A stretch of 64,000 nucleotides of DNA from contig NZ_CP107796.1 of NCBI RefSeq assembly GCF_036345995.1, positions 4,340,001 to 4,404,000 of the forward strand, in the 5' to 3' direction. Made by a program: the position numbers and the translations under genes. Below, one piece after another: positions 51,522 through 63,079 of the stretch (the stretch's first letter is position 1; each line of letters opens with the position of its first letter). This DNA is from Streptomyces sp. NBC_00557 (lineage in GTDB: Bacteria > Actinomycetota > Actinomycetes > Streptomycetales > Streptomycetaceae). Under the pieces are notes generated by a model. The model saw only the letters and a program-made list of their open reading frames with translations, did no database searches and was not told the origin of the DNA.

Positions 51522-51759
51522 GCCACGCCGTTCGAGAGAGCGTCGAGCGCTGTGCTGTAGCATGCGCGCACCGCATGAGCAACTGCTCCCGTTCGTACGT
51601 ACGGGACGGCAATCGTGCCGACCCGAGGCGGCCTGATGCGTAACCGAGCGCCAGACACACCCGTTGTGGCTACTCGACCACGGTTCCGGTCGTGCGGAAA
51701 GACACCGCGTTTTATCGTTTGCCATACTTTCCACCAGCGCGAGCAATTCGGAGCGGCCA

Positions 51760-53973
51760 GTGGGCGCACCTGACGTTCCCCGCCTCATTCGCGGGGAACG
51801 CGCCGGACCCGGCACAGTGCAGGCGCTGTACGAGAGTTTCGTCGATCTCGCCACCCGGCAGGGCGAGCGGACCAGCGGTCACCACAACGAGAACTACCGG
51901 ACGGCGCTCACCGTCCCCCTGGCGCACCTCCTCGGGCGGGACCCCGATACCTGGGTGACGGTACGGATCCGGCGGGCGAAGGCGCTGCCGGTGGTGATCA
52001 GGACCTGGCAGAACGAGGCAGAGATCCTGCGGGCGGTCAAGAGCGCCCTGCCGCATGTACCGGAGTGCCTGGCCGAGGGCGACGGGTTCGCGATCCACAG
52101 CTATGTGGAGGGCGTACCGCTCTCCCGCGTCTGCGCCGACGGCAAGCCCGTCGACACGCTGCTGATCAAGGCACTCGCCGGGCTGCTCGCCCAGATGGCC
52201 CAGGTGCGCCGGGGCGCGCTGCCGCCACTGCCGGCCGGCTGGCCCAGCAACGACCAGGACAGCCAGGGCTTTCTGCAGACGCTGGCGCACCTCGCCGACC
52301 GGCAGATCCGCCGGCCCAACTGGCAGGCGTTCGGTGGCCTGTTCGCGGCGCTGGGCATCCCGGAGGACGCGCTGCTCCGCCTGGCCGAGCGGGTACCGCC
52401 GATGGCGCGGAGGCCGTACAGCCTGCTCCACGCCGACCTGCACCGCGACAACCTGATCATGACGTACGCCGGGGACCCTCCCCTGATCTGCGTCGACTGG
52501 GAGCTGGCGACCTACGGCGATCCCCTGCACGACCTGGCGACCCATCTGGTGCGGATGCGGTATCCGAGACACCAGTGGCCGGAGGTGATCGACGCCTGGG
52601 CCGAGGCCATGCAGCGGATCCGCCCGGGGGCGGTCAACGGTCTGGCCAAGGACCTGCGGCACTACATCGCCTTCGAGCAGGCCCAGTCGGTGTACCCGGA
52701 CGTCATGCGCGCCGCGATCTCCCTGGACGAGGCGTTCGACCAGAAGGGGCTGGACCATGCCACGGGGGAGGTGCGCCGTGCCCTGGAGGCGGCCCAGGAG
52801 CCGCTGAACCTGCGCAGTCTGCCCAGCGAGACGGAGATCGAGCGGATCCTGTTCCGCTGGCGCATCTCCCGGGAGAATACGCGCGACGGTCTCTTCTCCG
52901 CCTTCGTCGCCCCGTCCTGGAACCCGGACAAGCGCGTGCCCGAACGCGAGGACTTTCCCTACCCGGCGGTCCACGCGGCACTGCACGCGGAGGGCGCCGC
53001 ACCGGCCGGACGCGTGTTCAAGGGAACCGCTCACCTCAATTCCGTGGTCCGGGTCCCCGGAATCGAATTTCCCGTGGTGGTGCGCCGTAAAGTGGCGAAC
53101 GTCTGCCGGCGCGAGCGGAGCTTTCTCAGCGAGCACGCGGTGCTGCGGGCCATCGAGGACTCGAGGGTTCCGGTGGCGGCGCCGCGGGTTCTCGCCCTGG
53201 GCGAGAGTTATCCCGGGAAATTCCGGAAGGACAGCTTCGCCATCCACACCTACGAGGGCCCGCTCGACACGAACCGGCCGCCCGAGCACCCGGTGCACGG
53301 CCTGCTCCCGCACGAGGCGGACCGGCTGGTCGAGCAGCTGTGCGCACTGAGGCACGTGGACTACACCAAGCTCGACCCGGCGGCCGCCGAGCGGGACTTC
53401 GGTTTCTACGGCTGGCTGGCGGACCAGCTCGTCGCGCTGGTCCGGAAACTGCCCAAGGAGTCACAGCAGCTGGCCCGCCTCCTCGGCCTGCCCGAGGCGG
53501 ACCGGCTGCGGCAGATGCTGGCCCGGCACGGCGTGAGCCCGCGGAAGCCGACGCTGCTGCACGGCGACCTGAATCCCTGGAACCTGGTACGCCGCGACGA
53601 CGCACTCGCGCTCACCCTCATCGACTGGGAGCTGGCGACCGTCGGCGACCCCCTGTACGACCTGGTCCGGCACATGCATCTGACGCCGACCCGGCCGGAG
53701 ATCCGGGACCGGATGTTCCGCCGCTGGGAGGCCCTGATGCCCCCCGAGTACACCCGCGACTGGCAGCAGGACTGGCGGGTCTACCGGTGGATCGAGATCG
53801 TCCGCTCGGCCTACGTCGACCTCGACCGCCTGGTCACCGGCGCCAGCCTGGACGCCCCCAACGTCCGCCGGGCCGTCGACTCCTACGCCATGACCCTGGC
53901 CGCGGCCAAGGGCTCCCTGGGCCTGCCCGTGCGCCCCACGGCGAACCCGTATCTGGCCCGCGCCCTGGCCTAG
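51760..53973 (+). CDS. Tandem APH-like kinase (two fused phosphotransferase domains)
   Basis: GTG 51760 behind GGAGCGG gives 737 residues. Two aminoglycoside-phosphotransferase/choline-kinase folds are fused. Domain 1 has HADLHRDNLI (catalytic His224-Asp226, Asn at 231) and CVDWELATYGDPLHDLATH. Domain 2 has HGDLNPWNLV (His601-Asp603) and LIDWELATVGDPLYDLVRH. Both keep the Brenner motif and the metal-binding DWE, so both could phosphorylate. Typical APH/choline kinases have one such domain (about 300 residues). The substrate is unknown: a sugar, amino alcohol, antibiotic or protein. The neighbouring GntR regulator may sense it. Confidence 0.88.
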   Translation: MGAPDVPRLIRGERAGPGTVQALYESFVDLATRQGERTSGHHNENYRTALTVPLAHLLGRDPDTWVTVRIRRAKALPVVIRTWQNEAEILRAVKSALPHVPECLAEGDGFAIHSYVEGVPLSRVCADGKPVDTLLIKALAGLLAQMAQVRRGALPPLPAGWPSNDQDSQGFLQTLAHLADRQIRRPNWQAFGGLFAALGIPEDALLRLAERVPPMARRPYSLLHADLHRDNLIMTYAGDPPLICVDWELATYGDPLHDLATHLVRMRYPRHQWPEVIDAWAEAMQRIRPGAVNGLAKDLRHYIAFEQAQSVYPDVMRAAISLDEAFDQKGLDHATGEVRRALEAAQEPLNLRSLPSETEIERILFRWRISRENTRDGLFSAFVAPSWNPDKRVPEREDFPYPAVHAALHAEGAAPAGRVFKGTAHLNSVVRVPGIEFPVVVRRKVANVCRRERSFLSEHAVLRAIEDSRVPVAAPRVLALGESYPGKFRKDSFAIHTYEGPLDTNRPPEHPVHGLLPHEADRLVEQLCALRHVDYTKLDPAAAERDFGFYGWLADQLVALVRKLPKESQQLARLLGLPEADRLRQMLARHGVSPRKPTLLHGDLNPWNLVRRDDALALTLIDWELATVGDPLYDLVRHMHLTPTRPEIRDRMFRRWEALMPPEYTRDWQQDWRVYRWIEIVRSAYVDLDRLVTGASLDAPNVRRAVDSYAMTLAAAKGSLGLPVRPTANPYLARALA

Positions 53974-54040
53974 GCCCTGCCGGGTGCCGTTCGGCCCGGG
54001 CGGGGTGCGCTCCCCGCCCGGACCGCTCGGCCCCGCCCCC

Positions 54041-56410
<2,370 letters not shown>

Positions 56411-56516
56411 GGCGGTCACGGTAACCGGGGCGGCCCGGCCGGCGCTTCTCCGATTCTGACGTTTTCGCGGGCGGTCCCACCCGCGCGCAGCCGGCGGTGT
56501 GAGCGCGCCCGGCCGG

Positions 56517-57389
56517 TCAGCCCTGCGGGCCGGTGAAGTCGTACACCGCCCAGTCGGCGAGCGTGCGATAGCCGAGGCGCCGGTAGAGGGCGTTGCTGGC
56601 GGGGTTGGACAGGTCGGCGAACAGTACGACGTCCCGCGCGCCCGCGGCCAGCGCGGCGCGGCTCACCTCCGCCGTCACGGCGCCCGCGTAGCCGCGGCCG
56701 CGCAGGTGGGCCGGGGTGTAGACGACGTCGACCTGGATCTGGCCGCCGATCAGCGGGTTCATGCCCGCTACCGAGACGGGGACGCCGTCCGGGGTCTCCC
56801 AGAGGGTGTACCGCTTGTCCGCGAAGCGGGTGCCGGCCCACGTGCCCGCGTCGATGGACACGTCCTCCCCGACGGCCCTGGCGAACTCGCCGCACCAGAA
56901 CATGGCTTCTTCGAGGTCCTGCTCGCCCAGGACCCGGGGCCGTCCGGCGGGCATCGGCTCCGGCGGGGTGAGCGTGCCGAGCCGGTACAGCCGCAGCCGC
57001 GGGCCGCGCGGGCTCGCCGTCGCGCCGGTGTGCCGCCGCCAGGCCTCGGCGAACGCGGCGGCGCTGTCGTGGTCCGCGCCGACGGAGGGCAGCCGGTGCC
57101 CGAGGCCGGCCAGCCGGGCGGCGAGGGCGTCGGCCTGCTCGGACGTGAGCGGCGTCAGCCCCAGCCCTCGGGGCGGGAGCCGGTAGAAGGCGGCGCACAC
57201 CTCGCCCGCAGGCTCCAGCACACCGAAGACGGGGTCCCCGGCGCAGAACGCCCCCGCCCCCCGCCTGCGCACCCTCTCTGCCCAGGTCAGCGCCATGACG
57301 TGCGCACCGGGCCGTGAGCGCAGGAAGTCCCCGGCGCGGGCGAGGAAGTCGTCGACGTCTTCGGTGAGGTGCCAGTCGTCGGGGCGCAT
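56517..57389 (-). CDS. GNAT-family acetyltransferase
   Basis: ATG 57389 (290 residues); longer starts run into the neighbour's operator. The N-terminal half resembles a GNAT-like regulatory domain. The C-terminal catalytic half holds the acetyl-CoA loop VDVVYTPAHLRGRGYAGAVT and ends FADLSNPASNALYRRLGYRTLADWAVYDF. The substrate is unknown. It is divergent from the XRE regulator, and the palindrome at 57492 stands between them. Confidence 0.85.
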   Translation of the reverse strand: MRPDDWHLTEDVDDFLARAGDFLRSRPGAHVMALTWAERVRRRGAGAFCAGDPVFGVLEPAGEVCAAFYRLPPRGLGLTPLTSEQADALAARLAGLGHRLPSVGADHDSAAAFAEAWRRHTGATASPRGPRLRLYRLGTLTPPEPMPAGRPRVLGEQDLEEAMFWCGEFARAVGEDVSIDAGTWAGTRFADKRYTLWETPDGVPVSVAGMNPLIGGQIQVDVVYTPAHLRGRGYAGAVTAEVSRAALAAGARDVVLFADLSNPASNALYRRLGYRTLADWAVYDFTGPQG

Positions 57390-57491
57390 GGGTGAGGGAT
57401 TGCCCCGTCTCCGGGAAGGCGAACCGTGTCGGGGCCGTGACAGCCCGCCCGCGCCGAGCCATGGCCTTTCTGGTCGCGTAGTGCGCGGCAG

Positions 57492-57519
57492 ACTTTTGCA
57501 AGCAGGTGCTTGCAAAAGT
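57492..57519. promoter_or_regulatory. Perfect 13-2-13 palindromic operator of the XRE operon
   Basis: ACTTTTGCAAGCA (57492-57504), GG, TGCTTGCAAAAGT (57507-57519) is a perfect inverted repeat. It covers a promoter with -35 TTGCAA (57496-57501), 18-nt spacer and -10 TAGCGA (57520-57525). A repressor bound here would block RNA polymerase, which is the classic arrangement for self-repression by the XRE protein starting at 57546. Confidence 0.8.
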
Positions 57520-57545
57520 TAGCGACGGTGGGGCAAGGTGGAGGC

Positions 57546-58013
57546 ATGGCATCACTGAACGTCGGCAATCTCGGCGAGTACCTGCGCGAGCAGCGGCGTA
57601 ACGCCCAGCTGTCGCTGCGGCAGCTCGCCGACGCCGCCGGGGTGTCCAATCCCTACCTGAGCCAGATCGAGCGCGGGCTGCGCAAGCCGAGCGCGGAGGT
57701 GCTGCAGCAGGTCGCCAAGGCCCTGCGCATCTCCGCCGAGACGCTGTACGTCCGCGCCGGGATCCTCGACGCCGAGCGGGACCGGGACGAGGTGGAGACG
57801 CGTGCCGTCATCCTCGCCGATCCCTCGCTGAACGAGCGGCAGAAGCAGGTGCTGCTCCAGATCTACGAGTCCTTCCGGAAAGAGAACGGATTCGGGGTCG
57901 GCGAGCCCGCCGCGGGCGAGGAGGCCGGGGACCCGGCCCAGGACACGGACGTGGACTCCGGCGCGGCCGACGGACCGGATGCCGACGCGGACCCGCGGCG
58001 TACGGCCGGATAA
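57546..58013 (+). CDS. XRE-family regulator upstream of the HbhA-like gene
   Basis: ATG 57546 behind GGTGGAGG gives 155 residues. The HTH (residues about 10-65) shows EYLREQRRNAQLSLRQLADAAGVSNPYLSQIERGLRKPSAEVLQQVAKAL. A conserved middle (DPSLNERQKQVLLQIYESFRKEN) and an acidic low-complexity tail follow. The same trio (XRE regulator, HbhA-like, DUF2516) is found in mycobacteria around hbhA (Rv0474-Rv0476; from memory). The palindrome over its promoter implies self-repression. Confidence 0.92.
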   Translation: MASLNVGNLGEYLREQRRNAQLSLRQLADAAGVSNPYLSQIERGLRKPSAEVLQQVAKALRISAETLYVRAGILDAERDRDEVETRAVILADPSLNERQKQVLLQIYESFRKENGFGVGEPAAGEEAGDPAQDTDVDSGAADGPDADADPRRTAG

Positions 58014-58090
58014 CCGGACCAGGGCGCCGGCCGTACCACCGCGGACCACACCACCTCAGCCGAACGCGAATCCGGGAGGACCTGATCACC

Positions 58091-58678
58091 ATGGCCATCA
58101 CCGACGACCTGCGCAAGACCCTCAGCGACCCGACTCCGCTCTACTTCGCCGCCGGCACCGCCGACCTCGCCCTGAAGCAGGCCAGGAAGGTGCCCGCCCT
58201 GGTCGAGCAGCTGCGCGCCGAGGCGCCGGCCCGCATCGAGGCCGTGCGCAACACCGACCCCAAGGCCGTGCAGGAGAAGGCCGCCGCCCGGGCCAAGGAG
58301 GCGCAGGAGACCCTGCAGAACAAGGTCAACGAGTTCCTCGGCACCCTCGACGTCGACCTGAAGAAGCTCGGCGAGCAGGCCCAGGACCTCGCGCTGCGCG
58401 GCGTCGGCGTCGCGGCCGAGTACGCCGTCAAGGCGCGTGAGGCCTACGAGAAGGTCGCCGAGCAGGGCGAGCAGGCCGTGAAGCACTGGCGCGGCGAGGC
58501 CGCCGAGGAGATCGAGGACATCGCGGTCGCCGTCGAGGGCAAGCCCGAGCCGGGCGAGGTCAAGCACGAGCCGAAGCCGGCCGAGGCCGACTCCGCCGAC
58601 AGGAAGCCGGCGGCGAAGAAGGCTCCGGCCCCGCGCAAGACGACCACCCCGAAGAAGACGACGCCGTCGGACAAGTGA
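58091..58678 (+). CDS. HbhA-like helical protein with Lys/Pro/Ala tail
   Basis: 195 residues, preceded by GGGAGGACC. Residues 1-135 are a long amphipathic helix/coiled coil (TDLALKQARKVPALVEQLRAEAP, VQEKAAARAKEAQETLQNKVNEFLG). The C-terminus is Lys, Pro, Ala and Thr-rich (AAKKAPAPRK, PKKTTPSDK), as in mycobacterial heparin-binding hemagglutinin. There is no signal peptide. HbhA in mycobacteria binds glycans and lipids; in a soil Streptomyces a cell-surface, membrane-bending or lipid-inclusion role is more likely (inference). It starts 77 nt after the XRE stop. Confidence 0.88.
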   Translation: MAITDDLRKTLSDPTPLYFAAGTADLALKQARKVPALVEQLRAEAPARIEAVRNTDPKAVQEKAAARAKEAQETLQNKVNEFLGTLDVDLKKLGEQAQDLALRGVGVAAEYAVKAREAYEKVAEQGEQAVKHWRGEAAEEIEDIAVAVEGKPEPGEVKHEPKPAEADSADRKPAAKKAPAPRKTTTPKKTTPSDK

Positions 58679-58766
58679 CCGGCGGCGGCGAGGTCACAAC
58701 GGGCCGGGCACCTTGGGGGTGTCCGGCCCGTTGTACGGGTACGGTGGCTGTACGGACTCGACTCGG

Positions 58767-59123
58767 GTGGTGGGCATTGTGCTGATGACGGCAGTCGGCG
58801 GAGTGATGTGGCTGATCTTCACCGCCATGCTGGCGCTCGCCATCGTGGCGTTCGTGATGGCGGCCATCTTCCGCGAGGACGCGTACCGCGCCGCGGACAA
58901 GCAGAACAAGGGCTTCTGGCTGATCATCCTGGGCATCGCGGTCGCCGTGAACCTCTTCGTCCCGATGCTGTTCCTGCAGCTCGCGGGCCTGGTCGCCACG
59001 ATCGTCTTCTTCGTGGACGTCCGCCCGGCGCTCCAGCAGGTGTCCGGCGGCAGGGGGTTCCGCCGCCGCGGGCGCGGCAGCAGCAGCGACGGTCCGTACG
59101 GGCCGTACAACGGCGGCCGCTAG
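58767..59123 (+). CDS. DUF2516 membrane protein
   Basis: Several GTG starts are possible between 58767 and 58785 (ATG 58785); 118 residues from 58767. Two to three hydrophobic helices: VMWLIFTAMLALAIVAFVMAAIF, then AADKQNKGFWLIILGIAVAVNLF, typical of DUF2516, and LFLQLAGLVATIVFFVDV. The tail is Gly/Arg-rich. The family sits next to the HbhA-like gene in actinobacteria. Function unknown. Confidence 0.82.
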   Translation: MVGIVLMTAVGGVMWLIFTAMLALAIVAFVMAAIFREDAYRAADKQNKGFWLIILGIAVAVNLFVPMLFLQLAGLVATIVFFVDVRPALQQVSGGRGFRRRGRGSSSDGPYGPYNGGR

Positions 59124-59213
59124 AGACTTCCCCGCCTGGGCCGCCCGAGGGCGGAGACCTCCGCCCCGGGGCCGCCCGGCGACGACGAGCCACCCCCTAC
59201 GGCGAGACTGCGC

Positions 59214-60515
59214 TCACGGCGCCCGGTCCAGCAGCACCACGGCCACGTCGTCGGTCAGCTCGCCCCCGTTGAGCTCGCGCACCTCGCTCACCGCGGCCCG
59301 CAGCAGTTCCTCCCCCCGCAGTCCCTCGGCCAGCTGCCGGCGGATCATCGCGACCATGCCGTCCTGGCCCAGCCGCTCCCCGCCCTCGCCGACCCGGCCC
59401 TCGATCAGGCCGTCGGTGTAGAGCATCAGGCTCCACTCGGAACCCAGCTCCACCTGCATCCGCGGCCAGCGGGCGCCGGGCAGCAGTCCGAGGGCGGGGC
59501 CGTTGTTGTCGTACGGCAGCAGGCGGGCCTGCCGGCCGGGACGGGCGAGCAGCGGGGCCGGGTGTCCGGCCAGGCACAGGCCCGCGTGGCGGCCGTCGGG
59601 TGCGATGTCCACCGTGCACAGGGTCGCGAAGATCTCCTCGTCGGCCCGCTCGTGCTCCAGCACCTGCTGCAGCGTGCCGAGCAGTTCGTCGCCGCACAGG
59701 CCGGCCAGGGTCAGCGCCCGCCAGGCGATGCGCAGCTCCACGCCGAGTGCGGCCTCGTCCGGGCCGTGGCCGCAGACGTCGCCGATCATGGCGTGCACGG
59801 TGCCGTCGGGGGTGCGCACGGCGTCGTAGAAGTCGCCGCCGAGCAGCGCCCGGGAGCGGCCGGGGCGGTAGCGGGCGGCGAAGCGCAGCGAGGAGCCCTC
59901 CAGCAGGGGCGTGGGCAGCAGGCCGCGCTCCAGCCGGCGGTTCTCCTGCGCGCGCAGCCGGCCCTCCGCCAGCCGCCGCTCGGCCGTCTCGGAACGCTTC
60001 CGCTCCACCGCGTACCGGATGGCGCGGCTGAGCAGCCGGCCGTCCAGCTCGTCCCAGAAGAGGTAGTCCTGCGCGCCGACGCGTACGGCCTCGGCGCCGC
60101 GCTCGGCGTCGCCGGAGGCGGTCAGGGCGAGCACGGCGTGCCGGGGCGCGAGCCGGAGCACGTGCTTGAGCACGGCCAGCTCGTCGTCGCTGTCGCCGCG
60201 GCCCGGCGCCGGGAGCGCCAGGTCGAGCAGGATGCAGTGCACGTCGTCGGTCAGCAGCCGCTCGGCCTCGGTGAGGTTGCGGGCGGTGCGCACGCGGATC
60301 GGCTTGCCGGCCGAGTCCAGCAGGTCGGGAACGATCGGCGAGCCGGCCGGATCGTCCTCGATCAGCAGCAGGGTGAGAGTGGCGCCGCCGCCACTCGTGG
60401 GCGCGGCGTCGCGGTGAGCCTCTTCCTTGAGGGGGCCGCCGACTGCGGAGGCGGCCTCAGCCTGACCACTCTCCACGGCCGGGATCGCTCTCTGCCGCGG
60501 TACGGGTACGGGCAT
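59214..60515 (-). CDS. Receiver-PP2C (SpoIIE-type) phosphatase
   Basis: ATG 60515 gives 433 residues. An N-terminal ~50-residue Ala/Pro region is followed by a receiver domain (LLIEDDPAG, CILLDLALPAPG with the phospho-site Asp, LALTASGD). The usual Lys is lost (AQDYLFWDELDG has Phe-Trp). A linker coiled coil (SETAERRLAEGRLRAQENRRLERGLL) leads to a PPM/SpoIIE phosphatase with GGDFYDAV, GDVCGHGPDEA and DDVAVVLLDRAP, which supply metal-binding Asp residues. It probably dephosphorylates an anti-anti-sigma factor. The receiver may act without normal phosphorylation. Confidence 0.9.
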   Translation of the reverse strand: MPVPVPRQRAIPAVESGQAEAASAVGGPLKEEAHRDAAPTSGGGATLTLLLIEDDPAGSPIVPDLLDSAGKPIRVRTARNLTEAERLLTDDVHCILLDLALPAPGRGDSDDELAVLKHVLRLAPRHAVLALTASGDAERGAEAVRVGAQDYLFWDELDGRLLSRAIRYAVERKRSETAERRLAEGRLRAQENRRLERGLLPTPLLEGSSLRFAARYRPGRSRALLGGDFYDAVRTPDGTVHAMIGDVCGHGPDEAALGVELRIAWRALTLAGLCGDELLGTLQQVLEHERADEEIFATLCTVDIAPDGRHAGLCLAGHPAPLLARPGRQARLLPYDNNGPALGLLPGARWPRMQVELGSEWSLMLYTDGLIEGRVGEGGERLGQDGMVAMIRRQLAEGLRGEELLRAAVSEVRELNGGELTDDVAVVLLDRAP

Positions 60516-60834
60516 CGTCTTGGGTTCCTTCCCTCCCCCCGAGGGCACGGGCGGCGCCGAGGGTCTCGATGCCGCCGACGGGGACCATAGCGGGTGGTCG
60601 CGCCCCGATGGAATGGTGTGAGCCGCGTCGCTCCCGCGCAGGCCGTTGTCATATGCCGCGTTCCGTACCGCAGTTGGACAGGCTGCCGGAGGTGCGGGAA
60701 TGACGAAGCTCACGTCCGGCCGGGGTTTGGGCGGGGTTTGGCGGTGGGGTGGGTCACATGGCGTACGTCACGTGGGCGCACCGAGGGACGCGGGACTGTG
60801 TTCGCCATGCGGCTCCGCCGCGCGGCCGCGAGGC
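60516..60834. other. Gene-free gap between the phosphatase and the NlpC/P60 gene
   Basis: Open frames here do not look coding. The stretch must carry the promoter of the leftward phosphatase gene; GGGAGGGAAGGAACCC lies 7-14 nt from its ATG. No terminator with a good stem was recognised. Confidence 0.5.
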
Positions 60835-61902
60835 CTACGCGTCCGGCCGTACGACGCCCAGGATCGGCATCGAGCCGGCGCCCGCGATCGTCACGTCCCG
60901 TCCGGGGCGCGGGGCCTGGATGATCGTGCCGTCGCCGATGTAGAGGGCGACATGGCTGGCGTCGTCGAAGTAGATGATGAGGTCGCCGGGGCGCATGTCC
61001 GTGATGCCGATGTGCTTGAGCTGCTTCCACTGCTCCTGCGAGGTGCGCGGGATGGGATGGCCGGCCGCCGCCCAGGCCTGGGAGGTCAGGCCGGAGCAGT
61101 CGTAGGCCTTCGGGCCCTCGGCGCCCCAGACGTACGGCTTGCCGAGCTGGGCGGCGGCGAACGCGACGGCCTTCTCGCCCTGCGCGGACGCCCTGCCGTG
61201 GATCCGCTTGAGGATGCCGGTGTCCAGCCAGCGCGTCTGCGCCTTCAGCGCGGCCTGCTTCTCCAACTCGGCGAGCCGCTCCCGGTCCTTCTTCTCCAGC
61301 TGCGACTCGAGCTTCTCGGCGGCGGAGATCTGCCGCTCGATCCGCTTCTTCGCGGCGGCCTTGGCCCGGCGCTCGGCGTCCAGCTTCTTCCACCGGTCGG
61401 CGGCGTCTGCGGCGTACGACCGCAACTGCTTCTGAGTGCCGGCCAGTTCGCTCATCAGCGTCCTCGTCGCCCGCTGGCCCTGCAGGACCAGTCCGGCGCC
61501 GTCCAGGACCTGCCCGGGGTCGTCGCTGAGCAGGAACTGGGCGGTGGGCGGGATGCCCCCGGTGCGGTACTGCTCGCGGGCGGCCGCGCCCGCCCGGTCC
61601 TTGAGCCCGGCGAGCCGCCGCTGCCCCTCCTCGATCTTCCCGGCCAGCGCGTCGATCCGGGCGGACTGCTGCTTGGCCTTCTCCTCGGCCGCGTTGTAGG
61701 CGTCGGTGGCGACGGCCGCGTCGTGGTAGAGCCGGTCGAGCTCCTCGCGGACCTTCTCGAGGTCCTTGCCCGGCGGGGGAGTCGGCGAGGTGCTGGGGCG
61801 GGGCGCCGGGGCGGCGAAGGCCGTGCCGGGCGCTCCCAGCACGGTCACGGCGCAGACCACCGTCACGGCGGCCGAGAGAACGCTGCGCTTGCCCCAGCCC
61901 AT
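60835..61902 (-). CDS. Secreted coiled-coil NlpC/P60 endopeptidase (RipA-like)
   Basis: ATG 61902 gives 355 residues; GTG 61941 is possible. A Sec signal (GKRSVLSAAVTVVCAVTVLGAPGTAFA) is followed by a Pro/Thr linker and a long coiled coil (about residues 45-225, with many Glu, Lys and Arg). The C-terminal NlpC/P60 domain has Cys269 in YDCSGLTSQAW and His317 in SHVALYIGDG. Such proteins cut peptidoglycan stem peptides; in mycobacteria RipA is needed for cell separation. The coiled coil may hold it inactive or link it to a partner. Confidence 0.92.
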   Translation of the reverse strand: MGWGKRSVLSAAVTVVCAVTVLGAPGTAFAAPAPRPSTSPTPPPGKDLEKVREELDRLYHDAAVATDAYNAAEEKAKQQSARIDALAGKIEEGQRRLAGLKDRAGAAAREQYRTGGIPPTAQFLLSDDPGQVLDGAGLVLQGQRATRTLMSELAGTQKQLRSYAADAADRWKKLDAERRAKAAAKKRIERQISAAEKLESQLEKKDRERLAELEKQAALKAQTRWLDTGILKRIHGRASAQGEKAVAFAAAQLGKPYVWGAEGPKAYDCSGLTSQAWAAAGHPIPRTSQEQWKQLKHIGITDMRPGDLIIYFDDASHVALYIGDGTIIQAPRPGRDVTIAGAGSMPILGVVRPDA

Positions 61903-62095
61903 CGCACATGCCCCCAACTGATTTACCGTCAGTAACTTCACGACTCCGGGGGGATGGTGTCACGTCGCGCCGCAAAACGACAGGAGGTCGGATGTGCTCT
62001 TCCCCCTGATGGCCGCCCCGGTCCGACGATCTCCCCGCCGATGTGACGAACGGCGCACGAGGTTCGTTCCCTCCCGCCGGCCCCGGACGGGTGAT

Positions 62096-62908
62096 TCAGT
62101 TCCGGGGCGCCAACGCCTGCCACGCCACGGTCACTTCGCCCTGCCGCCAGCGGGCGGGGGAGTCCGTCACCGGCCAGTCGGCCGTCAGGTCCCGTACCGC
62201 GCGCATCCAGCGCTGGCGGGCGCCGTAGGCGGCGAAGGGCGCGGCGGCGGCCCAGGCGCGGTCGAAGTCCCGCAGGAAGGCGTGCACCGGCTCGCCGGGG
62301 ACGTTGCGGTGGATCAGCGCCTTCGGCAGCCGCTCGGCGAGGTCCGAGGGCCGCTGAAGCGAGCCGAGCCGGGTGGCGAAGGTGACGGTCCGCGGCCCCT
62401 CCGGGCCGAGCGCCACCCACACGTGCCGCCGCCCGATCTCGTCGCACGTGCCCTCGACCAGCAGCCCGCCGCGCGAGCCGTCGCCGGCCGGGGCGAGCCG
62501 CGCGCACAGCCGCGCCCACACGGCGGCGACCTCGGCCTCGTCGTACTGGCGCAGCACGTTGGCGGCCCGGATGAGCACCGGCCGCCCGGGTACGGGCACC
62601 TCGAAGCCGCCGTGCCGGAAGGTCAGCCCCTCCCGTTCGTACGCCTTCGCCGCCGCGACCCGCGCCGGTTCGATCTCGATGCCGGTCACGCGGGTGCGGG
62701 GCGCGGCCGTCCGCAGCCGGCCGAGCAGTTCCACGGCGGTCCAGGGGGCGGCGCCGTAGCCGAGGTCGACGGCCAGGGGGGCCGCGGCGCGGCGCAGTTC
62801 GGCGCCGTGGGTGGCCGCGATCCAGCGGTCCATGCGGCGGAGCCGGTTGGGGTTGGTCGTCCCGCGCGTGATGGTTCCCACGGGCCGGCGGGAGGCGCGG
62901 GCTGTCAT
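62096..62908 (-). CDS. Class I SAM-dependent methyltransferase-like protein
   Basis: ATG 62908 gives 270 residues. The N-terminus [18 protein letters not shown] precedes the SAM-binding motif [19 protein letters not shown]; the usual GxGxG is written GYGAAP. The motif [15 protein letters not shown] supplies the acidic residue after strand 2, and [19 protein letters not shown] follows. The remainder is a conserved Streptomyces-specific region. The acceptor is unknown. It is divergent from mshA. Confidence 0.82.
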   Translation of the reverse strand: MTARASRRPVGTITRGTTNPNRLRRMDRWIAATHGAELRRAAAPLAVDLGYGAAPWTAVELLGRLRTAAPRTRVTGIEIEPARVAAAKAYEREGLTFRHGGFEVPVPGRPVLIRAANVLRQYDEAEVAAVWARLCARLAPAGDGSRGGLLVEGTCDEIGRRHVWVALGPEGPRTVTFATRLGSLQRPSDLAERLPKALIHRNVPGEPVHAFLRDFDRAWAAAAPFAAYGARQRWMRAVRDLTADWPVTDSPARWRQGEVTVAWQALAPRN

Positions 62909-62985
62909 ACGTACGAGAGTAGGCGGCCCGGCGCATCGAACGGTTGCTCGACCGACGGTAATGATTGGGTAAAGCGCCGTGATCG

Positions 62986-63013
62986 GGAAATGGCCCGGGG
63001 TCCCGGCACTGTT
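62986..63013 (+). promoter_or_regulatory. Candidate SigR-type promoter of mshA
   Basis: GGAAAT (62986-62991), 19 nt, GTT (63011-63013) resembles the SigR consensus GGAAT-N18/19-GTT with one change. It lies about 67 nt before the mshA start. mshA is a known SigR target in S. coelicolor. Confidence 0.4.
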
Positions 63014-63079
63014 GGACCTGTTCGGAGGGCGAGGTCGGTCCTCCGTCCGGCATGCCCGCAGCAAGGAGAGGACCGCCAC

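Noticed and set aside
61942..62095. c-di-AMP (ydaO-type) riboswitch before the NlpC/P60 gene
   Set aside because: Such riboswitches precede many Streptomyces wall-hydrolase genes, so I looked here and before 4435, but saw no recognisable core of the motif.
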